Assembly (NCBI GenBank): GCA_048013815.1
Contig: CM106585.1
Location: 21,762,001 to 21,826,000, forward strand
Length of the DNA: 64,000 nucleotides
From: Setoptus koraiensis
Taxonomy: Eukaryota; Arthropoda
Direction of reading: 5' to 3'
The position numbers and the translations under genes were made by a program. Below, one piece after another: positions 1-12,560 of the stretch. The notes under the pieces are model-generated. The model was not told the origin of the DNA and did no database searches. It worked only from the letters and a program-made list of their open reading frames with translations. The number at the start of each line of letters is the position of its first letter. Position 1 is the first letter of the stretch.

Positions 1-3000
1 AACTTGCGAAAAGTCAAGAAGGCGGCTTGAAAAGAAGGGAGACAAAGGAAAACGCAAGGAAAAAAGAGGGGAGCAAGCAGAAGCGGAGAAGCAGAGAAGG
101 AGAAAGGGAGGAGTGAAGTGGAAACACGGAGAAGAAGACCTTAGTAAGAAAAAAGAAACTAGGACACAGGAGTAGTGGGACAAGTTACGTGACAGAAGAC
201 GGGTGGGGAGGTTGAAGAGAAGAGAACAGTAAAGAATGAACCAGCAGATTTTTGAAGGCACAAAACGTAAAAGAGTTAAGGTAAGGAGGAACAAGGTGTA
301 AACCAAGACTAAAAGCAGAAAAAAAAAAAAGACAAAAGGAGAGAACGTAAGAGGTATATAGTGACATTGTGTTGCGACGTGGCGGAGACCACAGTCCCAA
401 CCCGGAAATGTGAGAGCAGAAGATAAAGTAAGTGTGAAGAAAAATGATGGAGTAGCGAGCGCTCGGAGTCCGGAGAAAAGTGAAGAGAACAAAAGATGTA
501 AAAAAGAAACGAAGAGAAAGAAAAAAGGAGTAGAAGGAAAAGTACAAAGGAGAAAGAGAGGGGAGACGAAAACAGTAAGAGTAAAAGCGAGAAGGGACAG
601 CGTAGAAACAAGAAGTAGTAGGGGATGGAACAAGAAAAAAGGAGGCACAAAAGAAGAAGATTTAAAGAAGGTAATAAAAAGAAAAGTGTTGAGCGGAGCT
701 AAAGGGGAAACAAGGTAAAGAAGGGAAAAAGTATAGAGAAGAGGGGATGGTTACGAACGGAAGACAGATAAAAGGCTAAAGGAGTAGGAGCAGGAAAGGA
801 GAAAGTACAGGGAAAACATCTAAACAAGGAAGAGGGAGGAGGTGAAGTAACGCAAGAAGAAAGTGAAGTAGAAAGTGAAAGGGAGAGGTGAAGGACTAGA
901 CGAAGGAGTAAAAAAAAAGTAAGCAGAGAGATGGTAAGAAGTCAAGAGGGAACGAGTATAAAGCAAAAGCTAGTAAAAAAGACAAGGTCATGAAGTAAGT
1001 GAGAAACGAGGAAGGTAGTACGGGAAGAGGCGAGTAAGAAAGTAAAGAGGAGGAAGATTGAGGAAAAAGAAGTAAGCGGTAGAGAAGTGAGAAAGTACAG
1101 GGAGGGTGAGAAGTTGAGGAAAGTAACAAGCCAAAAACACGTAGTGAAGGTTAGCCAAGAGAGAAGAGTAAGTAAAAGAAGAGAACAGTAAAGGTGTCGC
1201 AAACGTAGGAAAAGAAGCACAGGAAGGAGTGAAAAGAGTGGAGGCAAAAAGGTGGAGGCGTGGATTAAAGGAAGAAGAAGACAAAGCAGGAAGGGACTAA
1301 TAGTGTAGAGGAGAGAAACAAGAGTGATCGAGGATAAGTAAACGGGATAAAGAGAGAGAAGAAAAAGCGTGAAGTAGCGAGACAATGGTAAAGTGAACAA
1401 AGAGTAGGAAGTGGGATAAAGTGAAACAGTTAAATTTATGAGAGGGGTCAGGTAAAGAGAGAAAAGGGTAAGGGACTTGAACTACAAAACAAAAAAGAAA
1501 CGGAAAGGGAACACTAAGGAAAAGGAAGCAGAAAAAAGCACGGCAGAAGGAGTAGGGAGTAAGCGTAAAGTGACAGGAGTGAAAGTAGGGTACAGAGTAG
1601 ATAGCCGGTGGTAGTGTTAAAGGAGTGGGAAGAAAAAAGATGAAAGAAAAGAAAAAAGGGAAATATAGAGCGAGAAACGGGCAGTAAAAGGGTGGAGAAG
1701 TTAAGACAGAGAAAGAAAGCAGTACGGAAAGTGAAAGTCACGAAAAAGCGAAAGATGTGTATAAAGACAAGGGAGGAACAACAAAAGAAAAAGGAAAAAA
1801 GGGGCAGTAAAAACTGAGAATCAGGGTAATTATTTTTGAGCCAAGAAGAGGCTGAGAAAGGAGGCGCACAGAAAAAGGAAAGAATTTTTGTTTAGGATAT
1901 TTTTTTGAGCTGGAAAAGAGGGAGGGAAAGTAAAGTAAGATTAAAAGAAGGAGAAAAATGCGTGAGAAAGGCGGCTAATGTACAGAGATAACAAGGAGCA
2001 CAAAGTGCAAAGGACAGGTAGGAATAAGTGTAGTATTAGTTACACCGTTAAATCGAGGTGAGAAAGTAGTGCATGGTAGTCAGAAGGGAGGCAAAGCATA
2101 GCAAGCAAAAAAGAGGAGAAAAAAACGCGGGCGGAAGGGACAAAAAAGAAATTAGAAGAAAGAAAGACGTAGAAAGTAAGAAGGAAAAAAGAAAAAGTAA
2201 CAACGGAAAAGAAAGACAAGGTGTCACGGGATGCTAAGAAGTGCAGGTCGAGGACGACGACAGAGAAGAACAGAGTAGGAAAAGAGCACGAGTTACAAGG
2301 AAAAGTAGAAGAAGTGAAAAAGGCAACAAGTTAAGGCGAAGCAAGGAGGAAAGCGGATGTAGAAGATGTAGTGGAAGTGATAGTTAAAAGAAGTGAGACA
2401 GAAGTGAGAGAACGTTGCAAGAAAAGTAAACTGAGAAAAGAGAAGGGGGAAAGTGTGAGATTCAAAGAGACGGAGGAGAAAACAGAGAAAAGAGTTGAGA
2501 CCGAGGAGCAAAAGAACACAGAGCAAACAAAAAAGAAAAAGAAGACAAGGAACAGGAGAAAGAAAAGAAACCGGCATGGACAGTACGGAGCAAAGCTAAG
2601 AGGTAAGAAGACAAGGAGGGGAGGTGAAGGGAAGAAGTGGAAGGTAACCGGAAAAAGACACAACAGAAACAAAGAGTCGGGGGTTTCAAAGGAAAAAAAG
2701 GAAAAACAGAAAAACTGAAAAGTAAAAAGAAGGAAGAGACGTAGAAAAGAACAAAGAGGACGAGGAGTCAACAGAATCAAGAGGAGGAGAGAGAAGAAAG
2801 ACGTAAAAGTAAAAAAGGAAAGAAGACAAACAGAAAAAAGAGAGAAGGAGGAGGGAAAAAACGAGTGAAGTGGAGAAGGCATGAAAAGTTAGAGAGGAGG
2901 AAAGTAGAGTAGAAAGGCAGAGAGAGTAGAAAAGGGAGGAACGGGAGAGAGCAAAGGAATAACGGAAAGTAAAGGGAAAGGTGTGAAAATTAAAGAGAGT

Positions 3001-4545
3001 GAAAGGAACGAAAGAACGAGAGGGGACAAGAGGAGGAAGGGTCGGAGCGGAACGAAAGAGAGACCAAGTGTAGCAGCTAAATGGAAGGAAAAGGTGCACA
3101 CACCAGGACAGAAACACAAACTAAGGCTAGGTGAGGAAGAACAGTGGTGCAAAAAAAGGAAAAAAGAGTAAGACAGCGCAGAAAGTAATATTTTGAGTTA
3201 GGGTCTAAGGGTGTAGTGAGACGAAAGAGGGTTAGGAGGGTAAGAAGTGACTAATAGAAGAAGATGAAAAGAGAAAAACAGAACAGTAGAAGGAGAAGAA
3301 AAGGACGGGAGTGAGTAAGAAAAAAAAAGTAGAATACAAAGGGAAGGTAGAAAGGACGAAAAAGAGGAGAGGTGCAAAGGGTAAAAGTAGTGATTGCAAC
3401 AAAAAGGAGAAAAGTGTCAACAAAGATGCGAATGACGAGACCGCACGGACGAAAGAAAAAAAAAAAGTAAGACAGAGGAAGTAAGAGAAGAGGGGGTAGG
3501 AAAGAGAAAGGGAAAGAAAGGAAGGTAGATTGAAGGAGGTAGGAAGGGAGGACAGTGAACGCGGAAACAAAACGTGGGACGGTTGGGAAGAGCAAAGGTT
3601 TAGGAAGCAAAGAGCAAAAAGAAGGACGAATGAGGAGGAAGGAAAGAAACGAAAAGACAGGGAAGTAGAGGTGGGAGGTCACGGAGAAGGACAAAGAGTG
3701 CAAAAGCAACATCATTGACGAAAGAAAGAGTAAAGAGGAGATGAAAGAGTAGGCTTAGAATGAAACGAAAAACAAAGAAGCAAGATTTGAGGAACCAGTA
3801 AGAAGAGTTAGAAAGTAAGTCAAAGGAACACGACGCAAAGGAAAGTAAAACGTAGTTGAAGAAAAAAAGAGGCACAAGTGGAGAAAAAAGGCAAGGAAAC
3901 GGGGGGTTAGAAAAAATGGAGGAGAAAGAGAAAGAAAGAGAGTAGAAGTCGACAACAGTAAAGGATAAGATAAGAAACGAAAGAAGTAGGAGACAGCAAT
4001 GAAGAAGGGAGAACGAGAGAGTAGAGATCAGTCGTAAAAGGGGAGAACAGAAAAAGGTACGGAGAAAGGAGACACAGAGTCGAAGTCAAGTAAAAGGCGA
4101 AAGTCAGAAAAGAGAAAAAAAGAAGGAAAAGAAAGAGAGGGGGAAAGCGAGTCACAGAAGAAACAGTGAAGGGTCGTGCAAAGTAAAATGGGGACGGACG
4201 TGGAAGAAGAAGACGAAGGGAAGGAGAGGAAGTAAGGAAAGTGAAATGATGAAAACGAGACGGGAAAGCAGAGTAAAATGAGGACGGAAAGAAAACACGA
4301 AGTGGAAGGAGGACAAGGCAGCAGAGAAGAAAGCAGACGTGAGAGACAAAAAGTAGTTAAAAGAAAGGGGGGAAAAGGACAAAAGGAAGGGAGGCAGAGA
4401 GAAAAAAGTCAGGAAGTCACGAAAAGTGACGGGAGGAAGTACGGGCAATACCAACATGAGCAAGGTTTCAGGAACGAACGAAAGAGAAGAAAAAAAAGAG
4501 GAGAGACAAGGGGAGACACAGGTAAGAGACGCAGTTAAAGTACAG
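1..4545. repeat. 4.5 kb degenerate polypurine (GA-rich) tract
   Basis: The whole stretch is overwhelmingly A and G on the + strand (about 85% purine by eye in sampled lines). Most pyrimidines are single T or C bases inside GT, TA, AC or GC steps. I see no fixed repeat unit, so it is low-complexity rather than a clean satellite. A few short T-rich interruptions occur (near 1830-1910 and 3188-3195). The long minus-strand open frames it creates read as Ser/Leu/Phe-rich peptides, as any polypyrimidine strand would, and are not called as genes. It could be a decayed GA satellite, or a simple (GA)n-like array blurred by long-read errors. Confidence 0.85.
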
Positions 4546-4589
4546 AAAAACTACAGTACCGCAAAGCGGCTTTGACACGTCGTCGTCTC

Positions 4590-4945
4590 GTTTTTTATTT
4601 GCAAGCCGCATCACCCGCACACTTCAACACGTCGCCAGTACCCGGCGTTTCCTCTTCCTCTTACCTTCCCTTCCCGCCCGTCTATCCTGTCCCCTATTCC
4701 TCCCCTCCTCTTCTGCCCCCTTCTCCTCTTCCCCCCTCCCCTACCTCTCATCCTCCTTCCTCCCCTCTCCTCTTACTCCTTTTTCCCCTCCTTCCTCCCC
4801 CTATTTCCCCTACCCCCTTATCTTCCTCTCCCCCCCCCTCCTCCCCTCTCCCTTCTCCCCCCCTCCCTCTCTTTCCCCCTCTTCTACCTCCCTCTACCCT
4901 CTCCTCTTCCTCCTTCCCTCCTCTACCTCCCTCTCTCCTAGAGTG
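4590..4945. repeat. Polypyrimidine (CT-rich) tract, opposite polarity to the upstream tract
   Basis: After a short mixed segment at about 4545-4650 the + strand becomes C/T-rich up to about 4940, dominated by TCC, CCC and CTT runs. It is the strand-inverted counterpart of the purine tract just upstream. A small CCGC-AAA-GCGG stem-loop (about 4559-4569) lies at the switch. The + open frame across it (4572-5012) encodes Pro/Ser/Leu low complexity and is not a gene. Ordinary mixed sequence resumes at about 4946. Confidence 0.8.
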
Positions 4946-7492
4946 GATGTTTTTCTGTGAGCGAATATCCGTTCCTCATGCTGGCTGCGATGCCATTTCG
5001 ACATTAACCTGAAAACTATTTACCATTTATAAGGCTATTTGTGAACAAACGCCTGTGTGTGTGTGTGTCCGATTATCCGTCAAATGCGTTTATTTCTGAT
5101 GGATTTCCAGTCCAAGAGAGAGAGTTGGATATTCGCTTAAAATCCGCCACAAAATAGCGTCTCCAACAAAAAGTATATCACACGAGGCTCTTCTTCGAAG
5201 TTCGAACGCACGAGATTCGATCAAGCGATCAGGCAAGGGTTATTTATCTTCATACGCATCGATTGTTGTCCATAATAAGCTATTGCAACACCAGAATCAT
5301 GACGAGAGTGACTCGGATGAATAACTGACCACTCAACCGATATATTTCATGCATGTTTTCCTGAATTAGTGCGCTCCGATATCCATCCAAGCTGGATCAA
5401 CATTATTTGCTTCAGCTAAAACTTGTGGTGGCTTTGTTTCAAGTGGGCTAAAAGTGGTTTCCTTGTATGGGGGAACGACTTTTAACCAACGCTCATAGTC
5501 ATCAGAGAATGCAAATATTGTAACAAGTTAGCACCGTGCCACCTGTTCGAGCTAATTAGCCATTCTTGTATGCAAATAAACGAATTGCCACGGGCAAAAA
5601 TAGATTATAGTTGGAGATTTTGTCCCATCATTAGTCATGCTGTGGTGACAGTACTGATTTTTACTCATTCAGTGGTAATTCACACACTTAACTGGAATTT
5701 ATGCCCAGAGGTCGCAGTCCCGATACACAGGCCGTGCTTTTGCACTCATTCAGTAGTGTAGTCCTAATTAAGGTAGTGCAAGTTTATACTCGTTTAGTCA
5801 CATTTTCAGTTAGTTGGTCGGCTAACTAACTGGTTAATTGCAGGTGTACCTGTCTCCGGGAACTGAGGAACTAGGGAGCAATTTTCGCGATAAAAATATA
5901 ATAAATAGACTAGACCATTCACACACAAACACTGTGTTTATGTTAGTGTTTAGTTTAGTAGGCACTAATAGGCCAGTTTTATTCTCACCGATAAACGTTC
6001 CTTCCGGTAGGGGCGCATAAGTCACCATGATAAATGACTGATTATTGGTGGCAAAATTATATAACATGACAAACAATAAACATTCGCTCTCGCCAATGAC
6101 ACAAACATGTAAATTTAGATCAAATATAACAACAAAGTTAGCAAGTGATTGCTCATACACTATAGATAAGTTGCGCCACGTGTTAAGTTAAAGTTTAGCG
6201 TCGTCACTAGCAAGCGACTTAGTGAAGTGCCTAGAGGCCGACTGTTAATCGCTGAACAGCTAACGCTCTACTTAATTAGAGTGGCCTAATAGCCAGGGTG
6301 TTAATAGACACTAACTTGGGCCATATATGCCGGAATTAAAACAGTGACAGTTACCTTAAACAGTTAGCACCAGACCGTTATGTTGGCTAAAGTCAATCTG
6401 TTGTTTGCTCTATCATTATCATCATGTTTTCTACATTATCATTTGCTGTTAATGTGTCTAGACGTTGAATCGCGAGTTGCATTTGTCGACACCATTAATA
6501 TTTGGTTTGTATACGAGCTAGTAATCCATTCGTTATTTGATATGAATTTATAATATAATTGCCGGAGCGACGGCTACAGGCGCCCTTGAGCAACAAGACA
6601 CCAATTTGTCTTGCTCGAGGTCTCAACACTAGCATTGTTGTCGTTGTTGTTCCAGCTCACCTGCATGCCACCGTTGTGCTGGCACGACAGCGGCAACTGC
6701 CACTGTCACTGTCACCAGATTGGCCCCAATTAGGGGCTCTGTCGACGTTAAACACAAAGACACACACACACTTTCTGGCGGTTATTTTGGGTATTTTCTT
6801 CCTGTATCTACTACCATTATGTAGTGTGTTGTTGGCAGTGGCAGACGCGTACCACTAGTGACACCACCAAGAGAGTAATTACCCTGCCACTCGCATCGCT
6901 CGAGTGTTGCCAATTCAATGCAAGCCTTTATTACGCAATAGACGCAATTATAATGTGACACTTTGAAAATTGGCACAGTCAGCAACACTGCCGCATGTGT
7001 CTTGTTGTGTATGCAGTGTGTTACATAACAACTTATGACATAACAATGGCTCGCCTTGCACGCAACAACTGACCAGCAGTCATAGACATTGAAATATATA
7101 CACACACAAAAAAAAAACAGGGGAAAAAACATTCATTCGTTGGAGCCTCTTTTGTGTGGCAAGCTCTAGATAACAACAGTGATTGTTTAGTGTATTGTTG
7201 TTGAATTCTATTGTTAGCGCACAGGAATAACTGTTATCCATTCATTTGCCGCGCTGTGGCGTAAAATCCAACAGGAAGTGGAGAAGAATACTGTCCTACA
7301 GGGGGCAGCATATGCATCGACTTAAGGTCAAACAGCGCGAACACACACACACAACAAATTACGCAACAATATGCGTTGCATACAATTAATGGGTGACCTT
7401 GAAAATTGTTGCCGGTAGCGAAAGGTAGCGGTTGGTCACACGGTGTTGGCGTCACGGTAGCCATAGTAATGCATTCGCAAAGTCATTAAATC

Positions 7493-7494
<2 letters not shown>

Positions 7495-7544
<50 letters not shown>
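7495..7544. repeat. (TG)n microsatellite, about 50 bp
   Basis: An uninterrupted TG dinucleotide array of about 25 copies. Shorter CA/TG arrays are common in the same 7-10 kb region. Confidence 0.95.
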
Positions 7545-7547
<3 letters not shown>

Positions 7548-9455
7548 AGGTGCATGCAGCAACGATATGTTTGATGTTGGTGTCAGGCCAACATGTCACA
7601 TGACATTGTCAGTACATACAAAAACACAAACAAAAAAAAAACACGCGCTAACAACACAAAGTGAAAACACGTGCATGTTGTTACATAACGTTACGTTGCA
7701 ATGCACGCAGCACAAGTGTTTGTGTGTGTATTGACAGCAAGTCAGTTATATAACATTGCGTGTGCGTTATAAATCACAATACAACACACGAAAGTCTTGT
7801 TAGTGTGTTGCGTCACCTCGAGGCTCGATCTCGGCTATATCTTAGAGGTGTGCACGGTGCATGGTCGTCACTTCCGGTCTCTATAAGTCTTCATTTTGTT
7901 TTTTGTGTTGCTATTACAATCACTCGTGTACGTGTATGTGTATTGTATTTAACATTACATTTCGTGTCGACTGTTGTACAGTTGCAGTGAACAGCATGAT
8001 AACAACAGAGACAGCTAATAAATGTTTCCTGATACGAGTGACAAATAAAATCTCGCGCATCATTCATAAAACATACATTTACCCGTACAATCGCCAAAGA
8101 GAAAATCATATGGCCAATGTCGCTCGTCAATAGACAGCTGCCTGTCAGATGAATCACGCTAGTTGATTGTGATAAATAGCGAAATTATAACATTTTGCAA
8201 TCTGGCCGGTCACTGCAAACCGGTCATTTGTCGTTTTTCATTTCTGTATCATCATTCGTAACATTAGTTGTTGCTGTGGTTGTTGTGGTTGTTGTTGTGG
8301 TTGTTGTTGCTGCTGTTGAAGTCAGTGTTCGCCGTAATAGTCTGTAAAAGCCAACATATTGATGGCTCTCTATGGAGAGAAGATAATGGATTCGATTGAT
8401 TGATCAATGCCGCATCCAAGCTCCCGAACGGAGCCTATTTCTTCCGCTTGATTCCGTTGGATTTTTCCAACTGTCAGCACACTGTTTGCTTTGTCGACAC
8501 ACCAATTCGATTAAACGTTTATAAGATGACAAAGGGTTGCTCGAAAAGAAAAAGACACCACCATTGCAAATGATGTGATGGGGCCAACTGCGAAACATTT
8601 CCATGGAAAAATCAAAGCGAAACAATGTTGACACTGAACAACAAGAGCACGGCAATCATTCATCATCTACTACAAACAAATGGACACGAACCACCAAAAC
8701 ATGACGTGCCAATGACGTGCACTGATTCGCTTTGCCAGCTAGCCAACAATAGCTTGCCAAAGTCCAAGTTTGCGTTTATGTTATGCGCCTGTACACGTGC
8801 ATGTGATTGCGCAATACGCAAACAATATTATTAGTGAAAAATATCCCAAATAGAGTGTTCCAAATGATCATTGCAATGCCCTATAATTTTGGGCATAATT
8901 TGAAACTTTCAGGGTGTTTTCCGACCATATGCAGGGCCGACAAAGCACACACTTGACGCTGGATCTCAGGACGAGAATCTTCACGTTTTTTCATTTTTGG
9001 TTTATTTTTTTTTTCTTTCAAATCCTTCAATGATTTGAGGAAGAAAAAAAAACAGGCGCTAGATCAGCAACAATCGCCAGAAAAGGCCATGAAGAGCATA
9101 GAAAGAGCGATATTATATATCTCCATATTTGATCTGTACGAAAATCGGTCGGCATCATAAGTTGCCAGATCGGCGCTCACGGCCACTGCACATACGTGCG
9201 CCTAGCGACGTGCCAGGTGACCGGAAAACGCCTTGAAAAGGCTCCCTCGGAGGTGAGCTCAGCCGGAACATTGTCAGATATTGTGGTGCAATATTGGTGC
9301 TGATTTGGTGCAGTGTTAGCGTTAGGTGATGAGGGAATAAAGTGCAACTGGCGCAATGACAGCGGAATGAGTTGGGTGGCTCACAAGTGAGCTAGGCGAG
9401 CAGTTGACTCAAATAACTTTATTGTTGACAACTCAAATCGTATATCATCATCATG

Positions 9456-9482
9456 GTGTGTGTGTGTGTGTGTGTGTGTGTG
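9456..9482. repeat. (GT)n microsatellite
   Basis: About 13 uninterrupted GT copies following an ATC/CAT triplet run. Confidence 0.9.
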
Positions 9483-10483
9483 AGCCATATTGAACACTCA
9501 ACTTGTCTTTGTGAGCGGCCGAAGGGGCCCCAAAGTGAGCCAAGAGAAAGAGACTCTTTGCTTGTCGAGCGAAATGAGACGAGATTAGATAAGATGCACA
9601 CAAGAGGATAAGTTCGGGTAAAAATAACCCCGTTACGTAATGACAGCATGAGATGCGCTGGCAGTAGCTAGCTGAGAGCAATGTGTTTCAATTAAGACAA
9701 CTGCAACTGTGCATTTGATGCGTGTCTGGTCAATAAGAAACACCATTGTTTGTCGAGGTGAAACAATTGAACAGTGTTTGCCCACTCTATTGCACTTGGG
9801 CCATTGGTGCTCGGCACCGGTCGGCACCGGTCGGCTGACCGGTGACCGCGCCAATCTAGCCGACAGCTGCAACAAACGAGCCTAAGTGGCCTCTATTGGG
9901 GCCCCTCTATTGGCCTGTTGGTGTATTTATGTTAATTTTGGCCCTCTCTTTCTCTGTCGGCCGCTATATAGCGAGCTGAGTGTGTGTGTGTGTGTATCAA
10001 ATATACATAAAATGGTAATAGACACTCAAGTGAGATAGAGCAAGTGATTATTATTTCGTGCGATGCGCCACCGCATCGGATATATCGCTGATCCTGATTT
10101 AGCTTGCATTTGCGGCTGAACAGCCGCAACCTTGAAACTTGGCCCGACCTTGCGCCTGTCGACAACAAAGTGAGGCCACTTTTTCTCTCCCTCTCCCTCC
10201 AATTCGCTCCCTCTAAATACGCGCCTGCTGGATGCTCTCTTGAGGCTGCCCTTTTTTGGTGGCCTCTCTTTTTCCCTTTTGGGCGCTGTCCCTGTCGCGA
10301 AGCTCACCTTTGCACCTTTGCACTTTGCTGATTGATGAGTGCTGAATAGGCCCCTTTCGCTTATTTGTATAATAGAATGGCGTCAAGAGGAGCGTTTCTT
10401 CCTGCTACCAGTGGTGGCATAAAGACGGGCAACATTGTATCCATTGTGATGGCGTGGGGCCAGTGACAGCGACCAAGTGCCAC

Positions 10484-10567
10484 GGCACATATACGGCACA
10501 TATACGGCACATGATGGCACATATACGGCACATGATGGCACATATACGGCACATGATGGCACATGTA
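10484..10567. repeat. Composite tandem repeat, alternating 11-mer and 10-mer (21-bp period)
   Basis: Copies of GGCACATATAC alternate with GGCACATGAT, giving about three 21-bp composite units flanked by extra half-units. On the minus strand the array is translatable as a Met-Cys-His-His-Val-Pro-Tyr repeat, which is why overlapping open frames appear there. Nothing indicates that these are expressed. Confidence 0.9.
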
Positions 10568-11441
10568 GCGCCAAGTGTGTGTCGCTGTGTATCTTGGTGA
10601 AAAATAATTATATTAATGAGATGCATAAATATATGGTTTGAATAGACGGTTTGCACTGAAATGGGCAAACACTTGCACGGGCCTCAGCTGCCAGGTAGCA
10701 ATGTCAGCAATGTCACAAGTGCCAGCTTGGGTGTGGGGGCAGGGGGAGGGGGGATTTTGGTTGGTTCATTGGTCAGTGAGTGAAATACCGCACGAAATGC
10801 ATGGGACCCCGATGGGAAATGAATCTTATCTTTATCTCTCTTAATGGCGTGACTCGCTGATTGATTCTGTTAACAAGAAACAAACATTACAGCCCCTTGT
10901 TAATCTTATTCTAAATAGAGTTTTAGTTAGTTTACCACTGGTGTGACACCAAATAAGCAAACACAATGCGCGTTGGCGTGTGCTAACAATATCCGACTTA
11001 CACTCATTGTGATCATCGGCTTGCATCGCTGGCCGGCCGGTCCATTGGTGCCATTGGTCTCCATTAAATAGATAGATTCTGTGTGTCACAACTGCCACTA
11101 CCGCTAATATTAGTGCAATGTATCAATCCACCAAGATTGATGCAAATGTTTGCACTGTTGTTGTTGTTCTTACTGACGCTGCTTATTGATTATAACACGC
11201 AATGCACCGGCAACAACACCCACAACAGCAACAACAACACCCACAACAACCACCAATGACGTAACACAATGAAGGTCGCTGGTGCAAACGGCAAGCTAGC
11301 AATAAGTCGGCCTCATTGTCATTTGCGCCTGGCGTGCCAAACATTTATGCTAACAATGAGATAAGATTAACCCAATAGCTTCGAGTGCGAGCTATTGGCA
11401 ACTATTATTGCTCGCTAAATATCTCTCACAATCTCCGTTGC

Positions 11442-11474
11442 CTCTCTCACTGTGAGAGTCTCACAGTGAGAGAG
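11442..11474. repeat. 33-bp perfect palindrome with a one-base centre
   Basis: Two 16-bp arms (11442-11457 and 11459-11474) are exact reverse complements around the single base at 11458. The arm core is CTCTCACTGTGAGA. It lies in non-coding sequence. Confidence 0.9.
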
Positions 11475-12436
11475 CAGCCAACAGAAGGCTGCTCGATGAT
11501 TTGCATTAATCTCAACTGACAACTTACAACTGCCAACTCGGCCGGACATGGTAAACAAATCCAAGTGTCCAGTTTTTCGTTACCCGACAAACTTTATCCC
11601 TTCAGCATACAGCCCAAGTAAGCCGATACTTGCCCTTGAGTACAAACACATTGTGAGCACTAACAGCACTCTATTTACTCAATTTCATTCGCTTTTCCTA
11701 TTGCGCCAATCGACTCGTATGCGCCACTTGTAGTGACGACAACAATGCTAATGAACGCCAACATATACACACATGTTTCCAACAAATAATTACATCTGTA
11801 TGCCATTGTTTGACCACTTGCCTGTCCGATTGCACCAAACTTGCACAAAATCTAACCAGAAAATGACACTTGATACTACAATAGATGGCAACAGTATCCA
11901 TGAATAGATAATCAAATCACTTCATTGTCACCCTATGGTGACCCTATGCGCAACCTAGATTGCAGTACACATGTTCGTGCCATCTCACTCATTGTATCAT
12001 TTGTCATCAGTTTGCGCTGTTTATGCAGCTCGCAGTCGCCATTCTCGTCGCGTAAAAATCCGAAAAGCTCATTTTCAAATATTTGAACTCCAAAATTTGC
12101 AGTTGGAATCATTCTATCGAACATTCGAGCGATTCTGCTCACAAGAGCGGGCTTCAGGCAAGCTTTTCTCTGCCGATGTGTGCCTCTTTCATATGACACG
12201 TAAGCTGCATTTTTCATAGAAAAAAAATCTCATTAGTGATAGAGCACTTTGCTCCACTCACGAAAGTTATATGCACTTTGCCATTGAAAAAAAAAATGAC
12301 TGGCCGAAATCAGACAAAACTGGCTTCCGAGCAAATTTCGCCCAACCACTAACCCTGTCTCGATGACAGCTTCGAAAATTCGGGACGTAAAATTAATTAT
12401 GTCTATGATAATTTCGTGGTCGTACGATCTTGCACG

Positions 12437-12560
12437 CTAGGGATGTCGATGGTTCGGTTGACCGAACCGAATATTTTTTTTCTGAACCTAATCAAAACGG
12501 TGTGCTCGCTCACATTATCAACCGAAACCGGAATGAAACAGAAAAATGCACCGGTTGTTG
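12437..12560. mobile_element. Possible hAT-like non-autonomous terminus
   Basis: The segment opens with TAGGGATGTCGATGG followed by GGTTCGG-TTGA-CCGAACC and AACCGAAAC words. This recalls the ends of hAT-type DNA transposons and their MITEs. A related AACCGAAAC...GAAACAGAAA block recurs at about 12829-12865. No matching inverted terminus and no 8-bp target duplication could be found, so the element, if real, is unbounded and has no visible transposase. Confidence 0.2.

Noticed and set aside
185-4463. Many minus-strand frames of 60-183 codons rich in Ser, Leu and Phe
   Set aside because: They come from the polypyrimidine strand of the low-complexity tract; composition alone explains them and they overlap in several frames.
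4572-5012. 146-codon Pro/Ser/Leu frame
   Set aside because: Translation of the polypyrimidine tract; no domain, no splice context.
6559-6858. Hydrophobic frame containing LLAVADAYH, like a GPCR TM2 motif
   Set aside because: It lacks the TM1 and loop arrangement, stops at once after the motif and has no donor in the right phase for the TM4 exon; taken as chance.
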